A program made the position numbers and the translations under genes. From Opitutia bacterium (GTDB lineage Bacteria > Verrucomicrobiota > Verrucomicrobiia > Opitutales > Opitutaceae), in contig JACRHT010000016.1 of assembly GCA_016217545.1 (NCBI GenBank), positions 248,001-312,000 on the forward strand: a DNA stretch of 64,000 nt. Direction: 5' to 3'. The notes under the pieces are model-generated. The model was not told the origin of the DNA, made no database searches, and saw only the letters and a program-made list of their open reading frames with translations. Shown piece by piece: positions 57,347 through 64,000 of the stretch. Position 1 is the stretch's first letter. Each line of letters starts with the position of its first letter.

Positions 57347-58600
57347 ATGGATATTCCCCGCCCCAACGCCGCCAAAGAGAAGCGCAAGAAGCGCATCGTC
57401 TACGGAGTCATCGCCGCTGTCGTGCTCGTCGGTATCACCGTCGTGCTCGCGCGCCTCAAGCCCGCCGCTCCCACGGTCGAACGCAATCTCGTGTGGATCG
57501 ACACCGTGAAGCGCGGCCCGATGGTCCGCCAAGTCCGTGGCCTCGGCACGCTTGTCCCGGAGGAAATCCGCTGGATCGCCGCCCGCACGCAAGGTCGCGT
57601 GGACAAGATCATCCTCCGCCCCGGCGCGATCGTCGAACCCGGCACGCTCATCCTCGAACTGACCAACCCCGACGTCGTCTCCGCCTCGGCCAACGCCGAC
57701 TCCCAGCTCCGCGCCGCTGAGGCCCAGCTCTCCAATCTCCGCGTCCAACTCGAGTCGCAGCTGCTCCAATCCGAGTCGACCGCCGCCCGCGCCAAGTCCG
57801 ATTTCGAAACCACCAAGCTCCAAGCCGAGGTCCGCGAACAGCTCTTCAAGGACGGCCTCGTCTCCGAACTCGAGCTCCGCCTCTCCCAAGCCACCGCGTC
57901 CCAAGCCGCCAACACCAACGCCATCGAGCAAAAGCGCTTCGCCTTCGCCAAGGAATCCATCAAGCCGCAGCTCGCCGTGCAGGAAGCCGAAGTCGAGCGC
58001 CTCCGCTCCCTCGCCAAGCTCCGCGCCGAGGAACTCGATGCGCTCAAGGTCCGCTCGTCCATGAGCGGCGTGCTCTCCGCTCTCCCCGTCGAAGTCGGCG
58101 CGCAAGTCCAGCCCGGCACCAACATCGCCCGTGTCGCCGACCCCGCGAAGCTCAAGGCCGAAGTCCGCATCGCGGAAACCCAAGCCAAGGACATCGCCAT
58201 CGGCCAACTCGCCCAGATCGACACGCGCAACGGCGTTGTCGAAGGCAAGGTCGCCCGCATCGACCCCGCCGTGCAAAACGGCACCGTGCTCGTCGACGTC
58301 CGCCTCGATGGCCAGCTCCCGCGCGGCGCCCGCCCTGACCTCTCCGTCGACGGCACGATCGAACTCGAGCGCCTCAACGACGTCGTCTACGTCGGCCGCC
58401 CCGCCTTCGGCCAGGAACGCAGCACGGTCGGCATCTTCAAACTCGACCCCGCCAGCAACGACGCCGCTCGCACGCAAGTGCAGCTCGGCCGCAGCTCCGT
58501 CAACACCATCGAGATCGTCAGCGGCCTCCAACCCGGCGACCGCGTCATCCTCTCCGACATGTCGCAATGGGACGCCAACGACCGCATCCGCCTGAACTAA
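57347..58600 (+). CDS. HlyD/AcrA-like periplasmic adaptor
   Basis: 417 residues. Basic cytoplasmic start (KEKRKKR), a membrane helix (IVYGVIAAVVLVGITVVLARL), lipoyl halves (RGLGTLVPEEIRWIAARTQGRVDKIILRPGAIVEPGTLIL and SSMSGVLSALPVEVGAQVQPGTNIARVADP), a long coiled-coil hairpin (~105-235) and a barrel domain. It would link the following ABC components to an outer-membrane channel. The gene follows a sigma54-type promoter, so expression should depend on the neighbouring NtrC-like regulator. Confidence 0.9.
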   Translation: MDIPRPNAAKEKRKKRIVYGVIAAVVLVGITVVLARLKPAAPTVERNLVWIDTVKRGPMVRQVRGLGTLVPEEIRWIAARTQGRVDKIILRPGAIVEPGTLILELTNPDVVSASANADSQLRAAEAQLSNLRVQLESQLLQSESTAARAKSDFETTKLQAEVREQLFKDGLVSELELRLSQATASQAANTNAIEQKRFAFAKESIKPQLAVQEAEVERLRSLAKLRAEELDALKVRSSMSGVLSALPVEVGAQVQPGTNIARVADPAKLKAEVRIAETQAKDIAIGQLAQIDTRNGVVEGKVARIDPAVQNGTVLVDVRLDGQLPRGARPDLSVDGTIELERLNDVVYVGRPAFGQERSTVGIFKLDPASNDAARTQVQLGRSSVNTIEIVSGLQPGDRVILSDMSQWDANDRIRLN

Positions 58601-58609
58601 TTCCGTCCT

Positions 58610-58708
58610 GTGCGACGCTCTAACGAAATCGCCTCCATGCTCGCCGCCGTAGTCATCCTTTGCCTCCTCAGCTTGGTCATCGCGACCGACGCTGACGCCT
58701 CAGCCTGA
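58610..58708 (+). CDS. Possible 32-residue membrane micro-protein
   Basis: Open frame from GTG to TGA between the adaptor and ATPase genes: VRRSNEIASMLAAVVILC and then LLSLVIATDADASA. A basic N-terminus, one hydrophobic helix (~10-26) and an acidic tail give a plausible single-pass topology. It starts 10 bases after the adaptor stop. No Shine-Dalgarno sequence and no known family; coding is unproven. Confidence 0.35.
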   Translation: MRRSNEIASMLAAVVILCLLSLVIATDADASA

Positions 58709-58770
58709 AATTTCTGTAACCCCAGACACGCTTCGCGTGTTTCCTCCCCACTGCCACGCGCATTCACCCA

Positions 58771-59481
58771 ATGACCACTGAGAATACATCCCTGATCAAA
58801 CTCGAGGGCGTCACCAAAGTCTTCCTCACCGACGAGGTCGAGACCCACGCTCTTTCCGGCATCCACATGGAGATCTTCAAGGGCGAGTTCGTCTCGATCG
58901 CCGGCCCCTCGGGCTGCGGTAAGTCGACGCTCCTCTCCATCCTCGGCCTGCTCGATACCCCTTCCGACGGCACCTATTACCTCAACGGCCGCCCCGTCCA
59001 CGGCCTGACGCTCCCCGAGCGCGCCCGCATCCGCAACCGCGAGATCGGCTTCATTTTCCAATCCTTCAACCTCATCGGCGACCTCACGGTTTACGAAAAC
59101 GTCGAGCTCCCGCTCACCTACCGCGGCATGCCCGCCGCCGAGCGCAAGCAGCGCGTCACCGAGGCCCTCGAGAAGGTCGGCATGGGCCACCGTGCCAAGC
59201 ACCTCCCGTCGCAGCTCTCGGGCGGTCAACAGCAGCGCGTCGCCGTCGCCCGCGCCCTCGCCGGCTCGCCCGCCGTGCTCCTCGCCGACGAACCGACCGG
59301 TAACCTCGACTCCAAGAACGGCGACGCCGTCATGGAGCTCCTCCACAATCTCCACAAGGCCGGCTCGACCATCGTCATGGTCACGCACGACGCCCGTTTC
59401 GCCCGCCACTCCGAGCGCACGATCCACGTCTTCGACGGCCGCGTTGTCGAAGAGCAGGTCGAGAGCGATCCGACCCACTAA
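58771..59481 (+). CDS. LolD/MacB-type ABC transporter ATP-binding protein
   Basis: 236 residues. Walker A GPSGCGKST, Q-loop FIFQSFNLIGDLTVYENVELPL, signature [17 protein letters not shown], Walker [14 protein letters not shown], and VTHDARFARHS with the switch His. It energises the large permeases encoded downstream and is paired with the HlyD-like adaptor encoded upstream. Confidence 0.94.
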   Translation: MTTENTSLIKLEGVTKVFLTDEVETHALSGIHMEIFKGEFVSIAGPSGCGKSTLLSILGLLDTPSDGTYYLNGRPVHGLTLPERARIRNREIGFIFQSFNLIGDLTVYENVELPLTYRGMPAAERKQRVTEALEKVGMGHRAKHLPSQLSGGQQQRVAVARALAGSPAVLLADEPTGNLDSKNGDAVMELLHNLHKAGSTIVMVTHDARFARHSERTIHVFDGRVVEEQVESDPTH

Positions 59482-59534
59482 GTTTCAGTCCATAGCCCAA
59501 TCAGCGGAGCGGCGCCATCCACGCATCTTCGCCC

Positions 59535-59575
59535 CTTCCCGAACGGCCCTTCTCAGTGGTCGGGCTCTCGGGAAG
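59535..59575. repeat. Imperfect hairpin between ATPase and permease genes
   Basis: CTTCCCGA (59535-59542) pairs with TCGGGAAG (59568-59575), with further partial pairing inside. It lies in the 221-base gap before the first large permease. It may adjust downstream expression or be a repeat remnant; the T-rich patch at 59602-59612 is too distant for a classical terminator. Confidence 0.35.
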
Positions 59576-59702
59576 AAGGCGAAACCCGGCGCCCTCCGCT
59601 ATTTTTGTTCTTTCGTTCGGTGGTGCCGCGATGGCGGCGCCCATTTCCCGGTAGCGGCGATTTGCGTCCGCCGCTCGTTGCGTTCCACGCCGTGCTGCAC
59701 CC

Positions 59703-62126
59703 ATGACCACGCACCTCCGCCTCGCGCTCCGCTCGCTCGCGAAATCGCCCGGATTCACCGCCGTCGCGCTGCTCACCCTCGCTCTCGGCATCGGCGCCAA
59801 CGTCGCGATCTACTCCGCGATCAACACGCTGTTCCTGCGCCCGCTGAATTTCTCCGAGCCGTCGCGTCTCGTGCGCGTCTGGGGCGCCTTCGCCGACCGC
59901 GGTCTCGATCAGGCCAATCTCTCCTACCCGCGCTACGAGCACTTCCGTGACAACGTCGATGCCGTCGACTCGCTCTCCGCGCTCGCGGGAACGGCGTTCA
60001 CGCTCACCGGTCGCGGCGACCCGGTCCGACTCACCGCCGCGCGCGTCACGCAGAATTTCTTTCCCGTCCTCGGCGTGCAGCCGCAGCGCGGACGTAATTT
60101 CCTCGCCGACGAGGACCGCTCCGGCGGCGCCCCGGTCGTGCTCATCAGCGCGGCGCTCTGGCAGCGCCAGTTCAACCGCGCGCCCGACGCCGTCGGCCAG
60201 ACGCTGACGCTCAACAACGTCCCACACACGGTCGTCGGCATCCTGCCGGACAGTTTCGGTTTCCCCTTCAACGGCATCGACGTGTTCGCCGCGAGACCCT
60301 TCGAACTCGAGGGACTGCCGCGGGAACTCATGTTGCAAGGCTCGGGCTACCTCCTCGTCCACGGGCGCCTTAAACCCGGCGCCACCCTCGAGACACTCGA
60401 CGCGCAACTGAAACGCGCCGCAACCACCTACGCCGCCGCGCACCCGGAAAAAGTCGACGCCAACGGCGGCATCTTCGCCCGCTCGATGCAGGCCGATCTC
60501 GTCGGCAACCAGCGTCCCGTCTTCTTCGTGCTCCTCGCCTCGGTCGGCTTCGTGCTCCTGATCGCCTGCGCCAACGTCGCCAATCTCTTCCTCGTCCGCC
60601 TCGCCGCGCGCCGCAAGGAGATCGCCATTCGCGCCGCGCTCGGCGCCACGCGACGCAGCATCGTCGCGCAATTTCTCACCGAGAGCACCCTCGTCGCCCT
60701 GGCCGCCGGCCTCGCCGGCTCGCTGCTCGCCGTCTGGGGCGTCGATTCGCTCGCGCGTGTCGCCGCTGATTTCATTCCGCGCGCGCAGGAAATTTCCGTC
60801 GATCTGCCGGTGCTCGGCTTCGCCCTGCTGCTTTCCCTCGCGACCGGCCTCGGCATGGGTTTTCTCCCCGCTTGGCAAGCCTCGCACACCGACGTCAACG
60901 AAACGCTCAAGGACGCCACGCGCGGCAACACCGGCGGCCGCGCCGCCAACCGCCTGCGCTCCGCGCTCTTCGTGGGCGAGGTGGCGCTCTCGCTCGTGCT
61001 GCTCATCGGCGCCGCCCTGCTCCTGCGCAGTTTCGTGCGACTCCAGAACGTCTCCCCCGGCTTCGACGCCACGAACATCACCACCTTCAACCTCCAACTC
61101 TCGCCCGCGCAATACCCCGACGCGAACGCCCAGACCGCCTTCTACGAGCAGCTCGTCGCGCGCCTCTCCGCGATTCCGGGCGTCACCGCTGTCTCGGGCA
61201 TCAGCAACCTCCCCGTCGTGGCCGGCGGCAACACCCGGTCGCCATTCTTCCTCGAGGGCGAGACGCTCCCGCCCGTCAACGAGCGCAAACTCGCCGTCCG
61301 CAGCAACACGCTGCCGGGCTATTTCGCGACGATGGGCATTCCCATCAAGCAAGGCCGCGACTTCGACTGGCGTGACCGCACCGACCGCTCGAACGTTCTC
61401 CTCGTCAGCGAATCCACCGCGCGGCGCCTCTTCCCCAACGGCGAAAACCCGATCGGCCGCCGCCTGATCACCGGCCTCGGCTCCATTCCCCGCGAGATCG
61501 TCGGCGTCGTCGGCGAAGTCCGCGCCACCGGACTCGACCAAGTGGCGGGCGACGCCCTCTACTATCCCACGGCGCAGCTCGGTGATGGCTTTTTCAGCTT
61601 CATCGTCCGCTCCAGTCGGCCGGCAGCGAGCCTCCGCGACGAGATCCGCGCCGCCGTGCACGCGCTCGATCGCGGCACCCCGGTCGATCAGGTTCTCTCG
61701 ATGAGTCAGCTCACGGCCGACTCGATTTCGGATCGCCGGCTCGTCATCGGCATGGTCGGCGGATTCGCTGCGCTCGCGCTCGTGCTGGCCGCGCTCGGCA
61801 TCTACGGCGTCATCGCCTACTCCGTCGCGCAACGCACCGCCGAGACCGGTGTGCGCATGGCCCTCGGCGCTTCCCGCGTCGCAATCGTCGGACTCGTCCT
61901 GCGCGAAGGCCTGCGCCTCACGCTGGTGGGCCTCGCCATCGGCGTCGCGATCGCGCTCGGTCTCACGCGGCTGCTCAGCGCGCAACTCTACGAAGTCAGC
62001 GCGACCGACCCCGCCGTCTTCGTCGGCGTGTCGGCTTTTCTCGTGTTCGTAGCCGCGTTCGCCTGCTGGCTTCCGGCGCATCGCGCCAGCCGCATTGATC
62101 CGTTGGTCGCCCTGCGCGCCGAGTGA
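59703..62126 (+). CDS. Large FtsX/MacB-domain ABC permease
   Basis: 807 residues, the two-module layout of the ADOP-type permeases common in Acidobacteria and Verrucomicrobia: LRLALRSLAKSPGFTAVALLTLALGIGANVAIYSAINTL at the N-terminus, a MacB periplasmic domain, an FtsX triple-helix block (~275-410; LIACANVANLFLVRLAARRKEIAIRAALGATRRSI), a second periplasmic domain and a second FtsX block ending PAHRASRIDPLVALRAE. The ATPase encoded upstream would drive it. Substrate unknown. Confidence 0.9.
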   Translation: MTTHLRLALRSLAKSPGFTAVALLTLALGIGANVAIYSAINTLFLRPLNFSEPSRLVRVWGAFADRGLDQANLSYPRYEHFRDNVDAVDSLSALAGTAFTLTGRGDPVRLTAARVTQNFFPVLGVQPQRGRNFLADEDRSGGAPVVLISAALWQRQFNRAPDAVGQTLTLNNVPHTVVGILPDSFGFPFNGIDVFAARPFELEGLPRELMLQGSGYLLVHGRLKPGATLETLDAQLKRAATTYAAAHPEKVDANGGIFARSMQADLVGNQRPVFFVLLASVGFVLLIACANVANLFLVRLAARRKEIAIRAALGATRRSIVAQFLTESTLVALAAGLAGSLLAVWGVDSLARVAADFIPRAQEISVDLPVLGFALLLSLATGLGMGFLPAWQASHTDVNETLKDATRGNTGGRAANRLRSALFVGEVALSLVLLIGAALLLRSFVRLQNVSPGFDATNITTFNLQLSPAQYPDANAQTAFYEQLVARLSAIPGVTAVSGISNLPVVAGGNTRSPFFLEGETLPPVNERKLAVRSNTLPGYFATMGIPIKQGRDFDWRDRTDRSNVLLVSESTARRLFPNGENPIGRRLITGLGSIPREIVGVVGEVRATGLDQVAGDALYYPTAQLGDGFFSFIVRSSRPAASLRDEIRAAVHALDRGTPVDQVLSMSQLTADSISDRRLVIGMVGGFAALALVLAALGIYGVIAYSVAQRTAETGVRMALGASRVAIVGLVLREGLRLTLVGLAIGVAIALGLTRLLSAQLYEVSATDPAVFVGVSAFLVFVAAFACWLPAHRASRIDPLVALRAE

Positions 62127-62220
62127 ATTCTTCCGTCATTCTGTCTGCCTTCCCCACGTCGCGCTCCCCCGCGCCGGCCTCTCCTCCACGTTCCGACCCG
62201 TAGATTCCCTGCCGCTTCCC

Positions 62221-64000
62221 ATGTTGTCCCTCTTCCGCCAGTCGGTCCGCAGTCTCTCGAAATCCCCCGGCTTTTCGTTCGTCGCGATCGTCATTCTAGC
62301 CGCCGGCATCGGCGCATCGACTGCGGTGTTTTCCGTCGTCCACGCCCTGCTGCTCACGCCGCTGCGCTACGGCCAGGGCGACCGTCTCGTCCAAGTGCAG
62401 AGCGTCCACCCGCAGCAAGGCGTCTCTCCGCTCGCGCCGGCGACGATGCTCGATGTCGCCGCGCAAGCCCGGACCCTCGACGCGATCGCCGCGCAAACCT
62501 ACTACTACGTCAACCTCACCAAGTCGGGCACTCCGGCGCTGCTGACCGCCGCGCAGGTTACCGCCAACTATTTCAAGCTCCTCGCCGTCGCGCCGCTGCA
62601 CGGTCGCACGTGGACCGCCGACGAGGCCAAACCCGGCGCGACGCCGGTCGTCGTCCTCGGCCAGCGCCTCTGGGAAACGCAATTCGGCGCGCGCCGCGAC
62701 CTGATCGGCGAGACCATCCTGCTCGAGGACACGCCAACGACCGTCATCGGCATCATGCCCAAATCTTTTGGCGACCCGTGGGGCACGGCCGAGCTTTTCA
62801 TCCCGATGCCGCTCGGTGCGGAGACGGTCAAGAACCGCGGCTCGCGTTACTGGAGCACCTTCGCGCGCCTCGCGCCGGGTGTCTCGCTCGAACAGGCCAA
62901 CGCCGAGCTCGCCGGCGTCGCGCGCGACCTCGAGCGCGGCTTCCCCGAAAATTACCGGGGCTGGTCGCTGCAGGCGGCCGACCTGCACCGCCTCATCGTG
63001 GGCGATTACCGCGAGGCGCTGTGGATCATCGTCGGCGCCGTCGCGTGCGTGATGCTCATCACCTGCGCCAATCTCGCGGGTCTCTGCCTCGTGCGCGCCT
63101 CCGCCCGCCGCAAGGAACTCGCCATCCGCGTCTCCCTCGGCGCCACGCGCGGCCAGATCGCCGCGCAATTGCTCACCGAGAGCTTCCTGCTCTCGCTCGC
63201 CGGCGGCGGCGGCGGCGTCCTGATCGCGCATTGGGGCCTCGCGGGACTTTTGGCACTGACCGACGGCTGGTTGCCGCGCGGCGACGAGGTCGCCGTCAAC
63301 GCCCCCGTTCTCCTCGCCACTCTCGGCCTCACCTTGCTGACCGGACTCGCCTTCGGCCTCGCTCCCGTCTTCACACAGGCGCGCGTCGATGCGCAGGAAG
63401 CCCTCAAGGACGCCCACAGCGCCACCAGCCGCTCTGCGCAACGCCTCCGCTCCTCTCTCGTCGTCGCCGAGATCGCCCTCGCGCTCGTGCTCCTCGTCGG
63501 CGCCGGCGTGCTCGGGCGCAACCTCTACCGCATCCTGTCTCGCAATCCCGGCATCGAAGCCTCGCGCGTGCTCTCGCTCACGCTCACTCCGCCCGAGAAA
63601 CGCTACGACACCCCGGAAAAGCGCCGCGATTACTACACCCGCGCGCTGGCCGAAGTCGCCGCGGTGCCCGGCGTGCAGTCCGCCGCCTTCACGCAAACCT
63701 CCCCGTTCCGCTGGGGCATTCCCATCGCGCTCGCACCGGTGCCGCTGGCCGGCGAGCCGCGCAGCGAGAATCCACCGCAGGTCTTCTACGACTCGGTCAG
63801 CCGCGACTATTTCAAAACCATGGGCACGCCGCTGCGCGCCGGACGCAGCTTCTCCGACGCCGACGCACCGGGCGCGAAACCGGTCGTGATCATCAGCGAA
63901 TCGACCGCGCGCCGCCTCTTCGGCGAGGCCAATCCCATCGGCCGCGAACTCACGCCCGATCTGAACGGCCCCGTGCGCTTCGAGATCATCGGCGTTGCCG
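62221..64000 (+). CDS. Second large FtsX/MacB-domain ABC permease (partial)
   Basis: 593 residues visible; the frame is open to the right edge. The same architecture as its neighbour: LFRQSVRSLSKSPGFSFVAIVILAAGIGASTAVFSVVHAL, first periplasmic domain, LITCANLAGLCLVRASARRKELAIRVSLGATRGQI, then the second periplasmic region, ending in VVIISESTARRLFGEANPIGREL. The two permeases are clearly paralogous and probably form a heterodimer or alternative complexes with the same ATPase. Starts 94 bases after the first permease. Confidence 0.88.
   Translation, partial: MLSLFRQSVRSLSKSPGFSFVAIVILAAGIGASTAVFSVVHALLLTPLRYGQGDRLVQVQSVHPQQGVSPLAPATMLDVAAQARTLDAIAAQTYYYVNLTKSGTPALLTAAQVTANYFKLLAVAPLHGRTWTADEAKPGATPVVVLGQRLWETQFGARRDLIGETILLEDTPTTVIGIMPKSFGDPWGTAELFIPMPLGAETVKNRGSRYWSTFARLAPGVSLEQANAELAGVARDLERGFPENYRGWSLQAADLHRLIVGDYREALWIIVGAVACVMLITCANLAGLCLVRASARRKELAIRVSLGATRGQIAAQLLTESFLLSLAGGGGGVLIAHWGLAGLLALTDGWLPRGDEVAVNAPVLLATLGLTLLTGLAFGLAPVFTQARVDAQEALKDAHSATSRSAQRLRSSLVVAEIALALVLLVGAGVLGRNLYRILSRNPGIEASRVLSLTLTPPEKRYDTPEKRRDYYTRALAEVAAVPGVQSAAFTQTSPFRWGIPIALAPVPLAGEPRSENPPQVFYDSVSRDYFKTMGTPLRAGRSFSDADAPGAKPVVIISESTARRLFGEANPIGRELTPDLNGPVRFEIIGVA

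Noticed and set aside
59553-62081. An 842-codon open frame antisense to the large ABC permease
   Set aside because: Composition is Arg/Glu/Ala/Gly-rich with no domain, and it mirrors the codon bias of the real permease gene.

Overview
The window is G+C-rich, densely coded chromosomal DNA from a Gram-negative bacterium. Outer-membrane porins, a GH28 polygalacturonase, a verrucomicrobial-type pseudopilin, an mcsA-mcsB-clpC operon and an amtB-PII pair fit Verrucomicrobiota, probably an Opitutaceae-like lineage. That placement rests on protein character alone. Few starts have a Shine-Dalgarno sequence; most follow a pyrimidine-rich leader.

Layout. 1-5.9 kb (minus): a partial secreted transglutaminase-like protein, then clpC, mcsB and mcsA (arginine-phosphorylation-directed proteolysis). 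6.2-8.9 kb: a type IV-pilin-like protein and a CBS/DRTGG-containing family II pyrophosphatase. 8.9-10.3 kb (minus): a lower-G+C island of two overlapping genes, a HEPN/winged-helix protein and a second winged-helix-like protein, which I regard as a candidate defence or toxin-antitoxin module. 10.4-20.7 kb: glnS (with an unusual palindrome-bearing insertion), yceH, a gltX-thioesterase-kinase-YCII cluster, an M14 peptidase, a secreted metalloprotease, an RluA-type pseudouridine synthase and hpf. 20.9-26.9 kb: a histidine utilisation operon hutH-(GNAT)-hutU-hutG-hutI with REP/BIME-like repeats between genes. 26.9-30.2 kb (minus): a GH28 enzyme, two MaoC hydratases and a CitE-like lyase. 30.3-33.1 kb: a hybrid sensor kinase and a NarL/LuxR regulator. 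33.2-35 kb: amtB and PII behind a sigma54-type promoter. 35-40.8 kb: housekeeping genes (yqgE, dCMP deaminase, Nif3, aroQ, an RfaH-like NusG paralogue, an outer-membrane protein, pgpA, pgsA, coaD). 40.9-49.4 kb: a tricorn-like protease, a porin-sensor-chemoreceptor cluster and an S10 peptidase.

49.5-64 kb is efflux and envelope-stress territory. A MacAB-like system comes first, then a small membrane protein, an NtrC-family regulator and its histidine kinase, then a second adaptor-ATPase-permease series that runs off the right edge. Two nearly identical sigma54-type promoters, one before the small membrane protein and one before the second efflux series, bracket the regulator/kinase pair, so they probably form one regulon. 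A single-gene S23 (23S rRNA intervening-sequence type) cassette with imperfect inverted repeats sits between the regulator and kinase genes.
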